DNA from: Morganella morganii_D
GTDB taxonomy: Bacteria; Pseudomonadota; Gammaproteobacteria; Enterobacterales; Enterobacteriaceae
Direction: 5' to 3'
Length of the DNA: 64,000 bases
NCBI GenBank assembly: GCA_044772875.1
Contig: CP173058.1
Coordinates: 1,612,001-1,676,000, forward strand
The notes under the pieces were generated by a model. It was not told where the DNA came from. It saw nothing but the letters and a program-made list of their open reading frames with translations, and did no database searches. The first letter of the stretch is position 1. Each line of letters opens with the position of its first letter. The translations under genes were made by a program, and so were the position numbers. Shown here in pieces: positions 33,293-42,456 of this stretch.

Positions 33293-33735
33293 CGTAATGC
33301 TCCCGTGAAATCATTATTCCGCAGATATTGAACATACCGGCGAATGAAAAAAGATACGCATATTGATTTATCTGCCTGACGATAATTTTTACTGAAATAA
33401 CAGCAATAAACGGAGATAAATGAATAATCAGAAACCGGAAAAATCAGATATCCCAGACTCTATTACAGTGAAAAATAAAGATCAAACAACCTCCCCCGGG
33501 TCACTGATGCTGATTACCAGACCGGCAGAATCGTTATTTCTGATATAAAGCAGAAAGATAGAGGTAAGACCAGATAACCCCATCATAAAAGGTCAGAGTA
33601 ATACACCTGCCGGAGCTGATTGAGAGTAAACAAAGCGATAACATGCTGTTTGTTGATTAATCCGTTACAGTATCGTTTAACTCCGGGCTGTTATTGTCTG
33701 CCGCGTGGTACTAATTGGTTATTTTATTTTTTTTC

Positions 33736-33767
33736 AGCTCTCCGCGGATGCAGAGAGCTTTTTTTTA
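33736..33767 (+). terminator. Strong intrinsic terminator, possibly of a small RNA
   Basis: Stem AGCTCTC/GAGAGCT with a 10-base loop and nine T residues. No gene ends upstream on this strand: mdlC runs the other way and starts at 33292. The transcript ended here is unknown and could be a small RNA of 100 bases or more starting in 33600-33680. The rest of 33293-33735 shows no credible gene. Confidence 0.7.
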
Positions 33768-33817
33768 TTTTCGGTATACTATCCGGACTATTCAGACTAT
33801 TTATGTGAAGAGGTCGT

Positions 33818-33940
33818 ATGCTGAAAATATTCTGCTTTGTTGCCGTTATTCTGCTGTCAGGCTGTGCAGGGTTTGGTGTCGGTGCATCCGGAGGCTCAGA
33901 AGGGGCTTCTGTGGGAATAGATACGGGCATCGGCTTTTAA
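33818..33940 (+). CDS. Very small lipoprotein, 40 residues
   Basis: MLKIFCFVAVILLSGCAGFG: a short signal peptide with lipobox LLSGC, followed by a 24-residue glycine/serine-rich tail ending GIDTGIGF. An AGAGG ribosome site lies 5 bases before the ATG. Too short for most gene finders. Mature peptide would be a lipid-anchored glycine-rich tail; function unknown. Confidence 0.7.
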   Translation: MLKIFCFVAVILLSGCAGFGVGASGGSEGASVGIDTGIGF

Positions 33941-34094
33941 TCCGGCCGTAAACATAGCAGTTTCACCCGCTTTCACTGTCAGCGTTGCAGGATTAGAGGT
34001 AATGCTCTGCACCACACCACCTTCCTTACCACCGGATTTGCACTATATTTAATACAGACAGATCAGATGCATCGTTTAGTCACCGGGAGGATTT

Positions 34095-34544
34095 ATGTAT
34101 AAAAATATTCTGGTAGCAATTGATATAGCTGAGGATGATATTTTTGGAGCAGGCCTGACATCAAAGCTTCCGCCACACGTTGAATGCCTGGCTGATAAAA
34201 CACATACGTGCGTACACTTTTTCACAGTAATTCCTTTTTTCCCGAACTTCGCATCTTATGCGCGGGAATATGATGTCCTGTTGGATGAAAGAAATAAAAT
34301 CACAGACAAAGCACTATCAAAACTGATTTCAATTACTGAGATTTTCAATATTAACCCGGCCAATACCCGCCACTATGTCAAAACAGGCAGTCCGATAGAC
34401 CAGATATTAAAACTATCCACAGATATAAATGCAGACCTGATTATTATCGGGTCACGCCAGCCGACAATAACCACCAGACTACTCGGCTCTACCGCAGCAG
34501 CCGTAGTTCGCTATGCAAAAGCCTCTGTTTTAGTTGTCCGCTGA
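34095..34544 (+). CDS. Universal stress protein, UspF-type (first copy)
   Basis: 149 residues. UspA-fold protein with N-terminal MYKNILVAIDIAEDD and C-terminal nucleotide-site segment IIIGSRQPTITTRLLGSTAA. The motif matches the UspF/UspG group rather than UspA itself. Expected to be a cytoplasmic ATP-binding stress protein. A GGGAGG ribosome site precedes the ATG. Followed about 340 bases later by a diverged paralogue. Confidence 0.85.
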   Translation: MYKNILVAIDIAEDDIFGAGLTSKLPPHVECLADKTHTCVHFFTVIPFFPNFASYAREYDVLLDERNKITDKALSKLISITEIFNINPANTRHYVKTGSPIDQILKLSTDINADLIIIGSRQPTITTRLLGSTAAAVVRYAKASVLVVR

Positions 34545-34881
34545 CACCAGGCAGGTGCCCGCTCCGGCGGGCTTTCCTTGTATGACGGCTGCCGTTATTA
34601 AAATACCATTTTGTTTTAATATGAAATGTTAAATTTTATTTATAAGCACATTTGTAACTCTGAGTAGCTTTAACACCCTCATCATACTCCCCCCTGGTAT
34701 TTACAGGCACCAGGCCCGATTATGAAAACAACCGAAGATGAAAAATAGCAGCCAAAATAAAACATTGTCATTACTCCTCCTTCAGTTTGATAAATGTATG
34801 ATTGTAAAAAACATCGATTAACGGTGATAAAATGTTCTACTATTAATGGTGAGATATTATTTCCTCATAAAGGAGTTGGTT
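34545..34881 (+). other. Gap between the two usp genes
   Basis: No ORF of coding character. A weak GCCCGCTCCGGCGGGC hairpin just after the first usp gene may terminate it. The AT-rich part at 34790-34850 probably holds the promoter of the second gene, and AAAGGAG is its ribosome site. Confidence 0.5.
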
Positions 34882-35325
34882 ATGCATAAAGTTATTCTTG
34901 TACCTATAGACCTAAATCATAACTATTTGACCGACAAGGTCATTTCTGAAATAAATGAATTTTCAGCAAATAAAAGTACACATTTTTATTTCCTGACGGT
35001 CATTTCCCCCGCCGAAAAATATAATGAGTACGGCGTTGGATATCCGATGATCACTGAAGATACAAAATTCGAAGATGAAACATCTGAGGCCATTGAAAAA
35101 GAGCTAAAAGAAGTTGTAAGTAAATTCGGCATACCCGATAACCGGGTATCCCTGCTCGTTAAGATCGGCAGCGCTGCCGATATAATAATCGACGTCTCTC
35201 AGCAGATTAAAGCTGACCTTATTATTATTGGCTCCCGCAATCCGAGCTTTAAAACACATATCCTTGGTTCAACTGCTTCATCGTTAGCTCATTACGCAAA
35301 AACATCTGTATTTATAGTAAGATAA
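34882..35325 (+). CDS. Universal stress protein, UspF-like (second copy)
   Basis: 147 residues from the ATG at 34882, preceded by AAAGGAG; a longer in-frame reading (MVRYYFLIKEL...) is rejected. UspF-like: MHKVILVPIDLNHNYLTDKV at the start and IIIGSRNPSFKTHILGSTAS near the end. More similar to E. coli UspF over its first half than the upstream copy is. Likely cytoplasmic, ATP-binding, stress-induced. Confidence 0.85.
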   Translation: MHKVILVPIDLNHNYLTDKVISEINEFSANKSTHFYFLTVISPAEKYNEYGVGYPMITEDTKFEDETSEAIEKELKEVVSKFGIPDNRVSLLVKIGSAADIIIDVSQQIKADLIIIGSRNPSFKTHILGSTASSLAHYAKTSVFIVR

Positions 35326-35688
35326 AGCCTGTTCAGCTGCGGGACACTGTCTTTATAAACGGTGCATCTCCCGCAGCATTGCATGTGTCACCTGAAGCAG
35401 CCCTTATGTTCAGATATCGACGCTTTAACCTTCATGCCTGTGCATTTTTTACCGGGGAAACGACAGAAATGAGCCTTAATTTTTGACATTGCATAATCAT
35501 CAAAAACGTAACAGACCTGCTTGTGGCTGACGCGGACACTGCCGATATCTTTCATCATGCTGACAAACGTAGTCGCCATCATGATTTTTAACTCAACTGC
35601 CGGTGAAACCGCCTTTACTGTGAAACTGTCCGGCTGGCGAAGACTCCGGACTATCCGCAGGCATACATCCTGTTTCTGTTCGGCGGTT

Positions 35689-36335
35689 TTGAGCTACAGA
35701 GAACCAAGGACGGGTAAAGAATATGGCCCCGGAAGAATAAAGAGAGACGCTGTGAATCAGGCAATTGATGCCAACATACCATTAATGGATGTAAAGCGCG
35801 AAAAATTAACTGACAGAATAGCAAGCTACGAAGTTATTTTATTTCATGATTGGTTGGATTGTTATAATAAAATTATTTTATCTCACGGATTAAAATAAAA
35901 ATCACGCAGAGAGGCTATTGCCGAAGGGCATATATCATCTAACCCTGTTGAGGCAACCAGAAACCCGGGAACAGAGGTTAAACGTTCGCGCCTGTCTCCT
36001 GATGTCTATATGAAAATACCGGAATCCTCAAAAAACCTTCAGCCATGGATGTCATTAAGCATGGAATTGGCACTTCTGACCGGCCGGGGAATAAGCTTGC
36101 TATAGACATGACGGTATCGCCTGAATGTCTTGGCATATCACTGGAGGACGTGATTAAGAAATGTTACTCAGTATATAGTGAGTGTGATAACCTTATAGCA
36201 TCCTCTTTCAGGAAAGAGATAGCGACTGCAACAGTATCCGGAGAATCCGCCCGGCGTCTGCCGGGTCATAAATCCGCGATGATGACTGCTGAATATCAAG
36301 ACAATCGCGGCAGTGAATGGGGTAAAGTCCAGTGA
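35689..36335 (+). pseudogene. Decayed phage-type tyrosine integrase
   Basis: Three fragments in shifted frames recover integrase text. SYREPRTGKEYGPGRIKRDA is the arm-binding region and ends in a stop near 35896. KSRREAIAEGHISSNPVEAT through VKRSRLSP and LALLTGRG is the core region. RRLPGHKSAMMTAEYQDNRG followed by SEWGKVQ is the C-terminal end with the HxxxxMT pattern that normally precedes the catalytic Tyr. Catalytic sequence between is missing or scrambled. It marks the scar of an integrated element. No tRNA or att repeat was identified. Confidence 0.75.
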
Positions 36336-36416
36336 TGGTTTTGAACTAATTTTGAATGATTGTGAATTGTCATTTTTAATTACTTGATAAATACAGATAA
36401 AAAAAAGGTAACAACA

Positions 36417-36614
36417 ATGCATTGGTTAGCAGACTACTGGTGGGTAATCCTGGTGCTGTTCGTCGGCGTTATCCTGAACGCCATGAAGGATCTCAAGCGG
36501 GTGGATCATAAAAAATATCTGCAAAACCGCCGGGAACTGCCGCCCCACCGCGACAATAACGCACAGTGGGATGATGAGGATGACTGGCCGGATAACAAAA
36601 CTAAAAAGCCCTGA
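36417..36614 (+). CDS. ypfN: Small membrane-anchored protein YpfN
   Basis: 65 residues starting MHWLADYWWVILVLFVGVIL, one N-terminal membrane segment, then LKRVDHKKYLQNRRELPPHR and an acidic end (WDDEDDWP). This matches E. coli YpfN. An in-frame start 11 codons upstream is rejected; AAAAAGG is the ribosome site. In E. coli it directly follows dapE; here about 6 kb of other genes intervene. Its end overlaps the convergent tmcA by 14 bases. Confidence 0.92.
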   Translation: MHWLADYWWVILVLFVGVILNAMKDLKRVDHKKYLQNRRELPPHRDNNAQWDDEDDWPDNKTKKP

Positions 36615-38607
36615 TTTCCGCCTCTGTCTGCTGCGCCCATTGCGGGCGCAGTGTCCGCAGTACTGCTGCCGCTTCCTGCCGCTGCGCATTAAGTAACGCT
36701 TTTTTCCCGCTTATATACCGCACTTTCAGCACCTCCGGATTGCCGGATAATAACTGTGACAATTCCGTTGTCTGCGCCGGATATTCCTTTTGCAGAAGTT
36801 CCAGCGCCGGTTCCGCCACCGCCTGTGGTTTAGCGGCAAAGGCAAAACCGGCCAGCATCAGCCATTCCCGTTCATTGAGTGATTCTGCCCGCACCGGCGG
36901 TACCGGTGAAAATCCCCGTGTCTGAGAAAAAACGACACAGTCACGGGAAAATTGCTGTTCTGCGGCATCTGCCAGTGCCTGCCCGTCCGGGGTCAGCGGC
37001 AGCAACAGCATTGCGGTGTAACATCCGCTGCCGGCTTCGGGATGTGTACCCATACGGGCAAAATGAAAGCCACAGGATACCCAGAACGCCGCCAGTTCCG
37101 GGGTATATCCGAAGCTGACAGAAAGATAATCAATGCCACTTTTTTTTGCCGCGTCTGCCGCCCGCTGTAATAATTCACGTCCCAGCGCATTGCGCCGGTA
37201 GTGTGCATGCACCGCGATCCGGCTGATGCGGCGTGAACGCAGTTGTGCCGCCTGCGGAAAATAACTGTGTGCCGCCAGCGATTGTGCCAGCAGATTTCCG
37301 CGCGGCCGCCGGGTGCCTGCCCAGACGGACTGTGTCAGTTCTGCGGATAATCCGCCCTCGTCTGTCAGCCAGAGCGCCGCTATCACCTGCTGCCGGTTGC
37401 GGAACAGCGCGAAATGCTGCCCCGGTGCATCCGCCAGCCGCCGCAAATCCAAAGGGGACGTCCGGTAATGTGCAGCCGTCAGCAAACCGTAGAATCCGGC
37501 CAGTAAACCCGGGTCATCACATAACGCCTGCTGAGTCAGTGCCTGATATTCACACTCTCCGGCCTGTGTGATTCTTTCCGCCGGTTCGGTCAGCAGCAGC
37601 GCTTCATCCAGCCAGGCTTCCGCCGGGTCATGTTCTGCCCAGCGCACCGGCTGCGTCAGCGTCAGTGCGGTAAACTGCGGCAGAGAGTGACAGAATTTAA
37701 GCAAAAATCCCCGCCCGGTACCTTCATAACCCTGCACGGTAGTCAGCAGCAGCACGCGGGGAAACACAGCCGTAAAGCGGGTGAGCAGCGGCAGCGGGAT
37801 CATCGCAGCCTCGTCGATCACCAGCCAGCCGTATGTGCTGACATCCGTTGTTTCCGCCAGAGTCAGTAAATTATCAGGAGAGATAAATTCCGTTTGCTGT
37901 GAATGATGCAGATAACGTTGTATGACAGTGACGGAGACTTTCGCCGGGGCGCACAGTAAATGACGGCCCGGTGTTTCTGCTAGGAACAGACCGGCCACGG
38001 CAGATTTTCCCCGGCCTCTTGCCGCTGTCAGGCAGAAAATACCGCTTTCCGCACAGCGAAGTTGCTCCAGTATCTGCTGTTGTGCCGGTGTCGGCGTACC
38101 ATCCGGCGGTTGCCACACGTTTTGCGGCGGCAGCAGTGTCATGCCAAACGGACGGTTTTCATACCGGCAGAGATGAGCGGGATGGATGAGTGTGCGGGAG
38201 AAGTGGCGCATAAAGTGTGGCGCGGGGATCATCTTCCCCCCGTCATTCCAGCGCAGACTGTCTTCATCCGGCCGGGTTTGCCATTGAGATTCCGGCGGCA
38301 GCAGCAGGATCAGCCAGCTGCCTGCCTGTAATGTGCCTGTCAGCATAGCAAGTGCTTCACTATTCAGCCCGCGCCGGGCATCAAACACACCATGGCGGAA
38401 TTCCTGTCCCGGCAGCAGACGGGCTTTTTCTGCCGGAATGCCGCCCGGCAGTTCGCCGGAAATCACCGGCCAGTCACCGGGAGCCGCATCTCTGATTTCC
38501 CGCCACCGGGATTCACACCAGCGGTCACTGCCGCTCAGTACCCACAGACGGCGGATACCCTGTGTGCGGAGCTGTTCTGTACAAGCGTAAAAAAGTACGG
38601 GTAACAT
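36601..38607 (-). CDS. tmcA: tRNA(Met) cytidine acetyltransferase
   Basis: 668 residues. Order: N-terminal DUF1726-like part (1-170), RNA-helicase-like ATPase module with Walker A AARGRGKSAVAG and DEAA box (VIDEAAMIPLPL), then a GNAT acetyltransferase region (about 400-540, AVHAHYRRNALGRELLQRAA) and a tail. It installs N4-acetylcytidine at the wobble position of elongator tRNA-Met, preventing misreading of AUA. The next gene downstream is convergent ypfN. Confidence 0.93.
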   Translation of the reverse strand: MLPVLFYACTEQLRTQGIRRLWVLSGSDRWCESRWREIRDAAPGDWPVISGELPGGIPAEKARLLPGQEFRHGVFDARRGLNSEALAMLTGTLQAGSWLILLLPPESQWQTRPDEDSLRWNDGGKMIPAPHFMRHFSRTLIHPAHLCRYENRPFGMTLLPPQNVWQPPDGTPTPAQQQILEQLRCAESGIFCLTAARGRGKSAVAGLFLAETPGRHLLCAPAKVSVTVIQRYLHHSQQTEFISPDNLLTLAETTDVSTYGWLVIDEAAMIPLPLLTRFTAVFPRVLLLTTVQGYEGTGRGFLLKFCHSLPQFTALTLTQPVRWAEHDPAEAWLDEALLLTEPAERITQAGECEYQALTQQALCDDPGLLAGFYGLLTAAHYRTSPLDLRRLADAPGQHFALFRNRQQVIAALWLTDEGGLSAELTQSVWAGTRRPRGNLLAQSLAAHSYFPQAAQLRSRRISRIAVHAHYRRNALGRELLQRAADAAKKSGIDYLSVSFGYTPELAAFWVSCGFHFARMGTHPEAGSGCYTAMLLLPLTPDGQALADAAEQQFSRDCVVFSQTRGFSPVPPVRAESLNEREWLMLAGFAFAAKPQAVAEPALELLQKEYPAQTTELSQLLSGNPEVLKVRYISGKKALLNAQRQEAAAVLRTLRPQWAQQTEAEIRAF

Positions 38608-38616
38608 AGAAAGCCG

Positions 38617-39069
38617 CTACATTTTGCCGACAAGCAGTGACAGAATACCCGCCGCAATCAGCGGCCCGACCGGCACCCCTCTGAACAGCGCGACACCGAT
38701 AATGGTGCCCACCAGCAACCCGGCAACGGTGGACGGCTGATTACTCATCAGTGTTACCCCCCGGCTGCCGAGCCAGGAGACCAGAATGCCTATCGCTATC
38801 GCCAGCAGGGATTTCCAGTTCAGAAAAGAGCTTAAGACGTCATTAGCACTGATCTTACCGCTGGCAATCGGTGCCATCACACCGACCGTCAGAATCAGTA
38901 TCCCCAGCTTCAGTCCGTATTTCTCCACAAACGGGAAATAGCCGTTAAGCGGCGTGATACGCACCGCCAGCAGAAAGAGAATGGCCAGGGTTACCGTCAT
39001 ATTATTACTGATAAGCCCGAGTCCGGCTAAGACCAGGAGGATAATCAGGGTCGGGTCAATATTACTCAT
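38617..39069 (-). CDS. yeaL: Inner membrane protein YeaL (DUF441)
   Basis: 150 residues and four to five membrane segments, with MSNIDPTLIILLVLAGLGLI at the start and GLLVGTIIGVALFRGVPVGP toward the end. This is the DUF441 signature. Function unknown. It lies 9 bases before tmcA on the same strand, so the two are probably co-transcribed. Confidence 0.88.
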   Translation of the reverse strand: MSNIDPTLIILLVLAGLGLISNNMTVTLAILFLLAVRITPLNGYFPFVEKYGLKLGILILTVGVMAPIASGKISANDVLSSFLNWKSLLAIAIGILVSWLGSRGVTLMSNQPSTVAGLLVGTIIGVALFRGVPVGPLIAAGILSLLVGKM

Positions 39070-39172
39070 ATCAGATCCTGCGTGTCGGGGGGAATGAAGG
39101 GTGCCAATAGTATGCCGTTATACGATGATAATCAAACTCTGCCGGTTTTGCAGGAAAAACCGGCAGAAAGGC

Positions 39173-40063
39173 TTATTTCAGTGCAGAAAATGTGTCACAT
39201 TGCGCGATATCACCACTGTCAAAACCGCGTTTAAACCACTCATAACGTTGTGCGGATGTCCCGTGTGTGAAGCTGTCCGGAATAACCCGCCCCTGACTCT
39301 GCTTTTGCAGACGGTCATCACCGATGGCCTGTGCCGCACTCAGGGCATTTTCCAGGTCACCGTTTTCGAGTATTCCGGCTTTTTCCATCTCATGACCCCA
39401 GATTCCGGCAAAGCAGTCAGCCTGTAATTCCATTTTTACTGACAGGCGGTTTGCTTCTTTCAGGCTGCTGCGCTGCTGACGCTCACGTACCTGCCGGTCA
39501 ATTCCCAGAAGATGCTGCACATGGTGCCCCACCTCATGTGCCACCACATAGCCCTGAGCAAAATCCCCGCCCGCTCTTAATTTGGTGCGCATATCATCAT
39601 AGAAAGAGAGGTCGATATACACTTTTTGATCAGCCGGGCAATAAAACGGCCCCATCACTGCCTGCCCCGCACCACAGCCTGTCGGTGTGGCCCCCCGGTA
39701 CAGCACCAGTTTCGGTTCGCGGTACTGCCGGTTCATTTGCGCGAACTTTTGTCCCCAGACAGCTTCGGTTTCCGCCAGCATCACGCCGGTAAACTCCGCC
39801 TGTTTCTGTTCCTGTGCACTGCTCTGTGCCGGACGCTGCTGTGTGGTGGTCTGCCCGATATTCACCGGATCACCGGTGACCAGACCGGTCAGGTCAATGC
39901 CGTAAAAACCGGCCACAACCACGATAACAACCACAACCAGTCCGGCTTTGCCGCGCGGCAGCGGAATACGCGGCCCGCCTCCTGCTGAACCACGCGGAAT
40001 CCTGCCGCCCGCACTGCGGCGATCTTCAATATTGTCGCTCTGGCGACGCCCTTGCCAACGCAT
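39173..40063 (-). CDS. ypfJ: Neutral zinc metallopeptidase family protein
   Basis: 296 residues. A basic, glycine-rich N-terminus leads to one membrane anchor (about 40-56, GLVVVVIVVVAGFYG). The periplasmic peptidase domain has HEVGHHVQHLLG and a third ligand Glu in MELQADCFAG. Matches E. coli YpfJ; the substrate is unknown. It shares the tmcA/yeaL direction but is separated by about 100 bases. Confidence 0.9.
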   Translation of the reverse strand: MRWQGRRQSDNIEDRRSAGGRIPRGSAGGGPRIPLPRGKAGLVVVVIVVVAGFYGIDLTGLVTGDPVNIGQTTTQQRPAQSSAQEQKQAEFTGVMLAETEAVWGQKFAQMNRQYREPKLVLYRGATPTGCGAGQAVMGPFYCPADQKVYIDLSFYDDMRTKLRAGGDFAQGYVVAHEVGHHVQHLLGIDRQVRERQQRSSLKEANRLSVKMELQADCFAGIWGHEMEKAGILENGDLENALSAAQAIGDDRLQKQSQGRVIPDSFTHGTSAQRYEWFKRGFDSGDIAQCDTFSALK

Positions 40064-40224
40064 GATGACTCTCTGCTTATCAGATAATAGTCGGATAACT
40101 ACATAGTACAGAGAAATTGAAGTGAGGAAAAATGCTTCTTTCTTTCAGGGGAGTGATAAATCAGCTTAACGCCGGTGATACGCGGGTTTTGTTATCACCG
40201 GCAATGCATTCAGAAAGTGAATGA

Positions 40225-40938
40225 TTAATCCAGATCCACACCCAGACGGCGTGCCACTTCCTCATAGGCTTCAATCAGGCCGCCCAGGCTCTGACGGAAA
40301 CGGTCTTTATCCATTTTATCCAGGGTTTCTTTATCCCACAGACGGCTGCCGTCCGGTGAGAATTCATCCCCGAGTACCACCTGACCTTTATACAGGCCAA
40401 ATTCCAGTTTGAAATCCACCAGGATCAGGCCGGCTTCATCAAACAGGCGGGATAGCACGTCATTGGCGATGTAGCTCAGGCGTTTCATTTCCGCGAGGTT
40501 TTTCTGACTGACCCAGCCGAAAGTTTCACAGTAGGATTCATTGATCATCGGGTCATGTTTGGCGTCATTTTTCAGGAATAAATCGAAGACTGGCGGATTC
40601 AGCACCATACCCTCTTCCACACCGAGACGTTTCACCAGCGAGCCGGCAGCACGGTTACGGATGACACACTCCACCGGCACCATTTCCAGCTTTTTCACCA
40701 GCACTTCGGTATCCGATAACAGGCGTTCCATCTGGGTCGGAATGCCCGCGGCTTCCAGTTTACCCATGATAAAATGGTTGAATTTATTATTGACCATGCC
40801 CTTGCGGTCAAACTGCTCGATGCGCTCGCCATCCAGTGCTGATGTATCATTACGAAATTCCAGAATCAGCAGATCGGGATTATCCGTGGTGTAGACCGTT
40901 TTGGCTTTCCCACGATACAGTTCAGCATGTTTTTGCAT
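40225..40938 (-). CDS. purC: Phosphoribosylaminoimidazole-succinocarboxamide synthase
   Basis: 237 residues from the ATG at 40938, which has GGAGAG upstream and begins MQKHAELYRGKAKTVY; a longer in-frame reading runs across the promoter and PurR site and is rejected. SAICAR synthetase joins CAIR and aspartate with ATP in de novo purine synthesis. Family motifs: ECVIRNRAAGSLVKR, and LILVDFKLEFG near residue 175. Repression by PurR is predicted from the upstream operator. Confidence 0.96.
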   Translation of the reverse strand: MQKHAELYRGKAKTVYTTDNPDLLILEFRNDTSALDGERIEQFDRKGMVNNKFNHFIMGKLEAAGIPTQMERLLSDTEVLVKKLEMVPVECVIRNRAAGSLVKRLGVEEGMVLNPPVFDLFLKNDAKHDPMINESYCETFGWVSQKNLAEMKRLSYIANDVLSRLFDEAGLILVDFKLEFGLYKGQVVLGDEFSPDGSRLWDKETLDKMDKDRFRQSLGGLIEAYEEVARRLGVDLD

Positions 40939-41012
40939 CTTGCACTCTCCAGACAGGATTAATAATAGGCGTATCGCCTGACACGGAATATTCTCCCTCA
41001 GAATGGCACAAT

Positions 41013-41028
41013 AAGCAATCGTTTGCGT
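41013..41028. promoter_or_regulatory. PurR operator upstream of purC
   Basis: AAGCAATCGTTTGCGT matches the PurR consensus ACGCAAACGTTTGCGT at 14 of 16 positions. It lies 75 bases upstream of the purC start. Purine-bound PurR would repress purC here. Confidence 0.8.
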
Positions 41029-41257
41029 AAGAAAAGATACAGACCGGAAAAGTGACCGGTGTCCGGTACATCTCCGCACACCTTGTCCATACTCAACTGC
41101 CATCCCGGTGACAATCCTTGACAACAGATCTGCCATACAAGGTAGTGCCGTTTCCGCCGGTGGTTGTCCGCGTCTTCATCAGCAGGTTCTGATGATTCTG
41201 AACAAAAATGATTAATCAGCATATAATGATTCTGATTATAAATTCGTATTTAAAAGG

Positions 41258-42421
41258 TTGTTGGTAATAAGTGAAGTGATTACTGTAATCCCCGCCGCCG
41301 TACCGGCCCGGCGGGAACAGATGGCTACCCGTGCCCTCTTTTTTGTCGCGGGTTTTGCCCCGGCGGCCTGGGCGGCACTGGTGCCGTTTGCCAAACTGAA
41401 CACCGGCGTGAATGACGGGGTTCTCGGGTTGTTATTGCTCTGCCTCGGTGGCGGAGCTTTAGTGGTCATGCCGCTGACCGGTGTGCTGACCACCCGTTTC
41501 GGCTGCCGGCGGGTGATGACAATTTCGGTAATCCTGCTCAGCGCCACCCTGCCGCTGCTGGCGGTGATTAACCATACCGGGTTGCTGGCTCTGTCACTGA
41601 TCATTTTCGGGATGGGGATCGGGATCACGGACTGTGCCATGAATATTCAGGCCATTATTGTTGAAAAAGCTGCACCAAAGCCGATGATGTCAGGCTTTCA
41701 CGGGTTTTACAGTGTCGGCGGGATTGCCGGGGCGGGTGCAATGAGTGGTTTTATGCTGGCCGGGACAGATGTATTACAGGCGGCCGGTGCTGTGATGATG
41801 ATCTGCCTTCTGCTTCTGGCCCTCAGTTATAAAGGCATGCTGGATTACGCCTGGGCGTCAGAAGGTCCTGCATTTGCTGTGCCGCGTGGTGCGGTATTAC
41901 TGATCGGGATTATCTGCTTCGCCACCTTTCTGGCCGAAGGCAGTGTGCTGGACTGGAGTGCGGTTTTCCTGACAGAGTACCGCCATGTGCCGGAAAGCAT
42001 GGGCGGACTGGGCTTTGCCTGCTTTGCGGTACTGATGTCCCTCGGAAGACTGACCGGCGACAAAATTGTTGCTGTGCTCGGACGCCCGCAGGTCGTACTG
42101 TGGGGCGCTCTGCTGGCCGCCGCTGGTCTGCTGCTGAGTGTACTGAGTGATAACTGGCTTTTGGCGCTCACCGGTTACGGGCTGATTGGCCTGGGGTGTG
42201 CCAATGTGGTGCCGGTAATGTTTTCCGCTATCGGCCGCCAGAACAGTATGCCGCAGGCTGTTGCAGTGCCGGCGGTAACCACTCTGGGTTATCTCGGTAT
42301 TCTGGCGGGACCGGCGTCTGTCGGGCTGATTGCTTACCGCTTTACCCTGCCCGCCGCACTGCTGGCAGTGGTCGTGCTGTTATTGCTGGTCGCTTTACTG
42401 TCGCGCAAAGTCCGGATGTAA
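41258..42421 (+). CDS. MFS transporter, YbjJ-like
   Basis: Up to 387 residues; the start is uncertain. The longest reading uses TTG at 41258, but GTG (41276) or ATG (41321, giving MATRALFFVAGF) are alternatives. Twelve hydrophobic segments with the loop 2-3 motif GVLTTRFGCRRVM. MMSGFHGFYSVGGIAGAG is typical of the YbjJ/fucose-permease-like group. The substrate is unknown. It is divergent from purC, separated by the PurR site, and converges on the glycosyltransferase. Confidence 0.8.
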   Translation: MLVISEVITVIPAAVPARREQMATRALFFVAGFAPAAWAALVPFAKLNTGVNDGVLGLLLLCLGGGALVVMPLTGVLTTRFGCRRVMTISVILLSATLPLLAVINHTGLLALSLIIFGMGIGITDCAMNIQAIIVEKAAPKPMMSGFHGFYSVGGIAGAGAMSGFMLAGTDVLQAAGAVMMICLLLLALSYKGMLDYAWASEGPAFAVPRGAVLLIGIICFATFLAEGSVLDWSAVFLTEYRHVPESMGGLGFACFAVLMSLGRLTGDKIVAVLGRPQVVLWGALLAAAGLLLSVLSDNWLLALTGYGLIGLGCANVVPVMFSAIGRQNSMPQAVAVPAVTTLGYLGILAGPASVGLIAYRFTLPAALLAVVVLLLLVALLSRKVRM

Positions 42422-42429
42422 CTGATGTA

Positions 42430-42456
42430 AAAACACCGGCCATCAGGCCGGTGTTG
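42430..42456. terminator. Bidirectional terminator between the MFS gene and the glycosyltransferase
   Basis: Perfect stem AACACCGGCC/GGCCGGTGTT with a 4-base loop. It follows the MFS stop and overlaps the last codons of the convergent glycosyltransferase. T tracts are short. Confidence 0.65.

Noticed and set aside
35388..35582. 64-codon minus-strand ORF with several cysteines (SHKQVCYVFDDYAMSKIKAH).
   Set aside because: No recognised family, no clear ribosome site and located in decayed phage-like sequence. It may be a fragment but cannot be supported as a gene.
40939..41136. N-terminal extension of purC.
   Set aside because: It would place the PurR operator and promoter inside the coding region; the ATG at 40938 has a good ribosome site and the family start.
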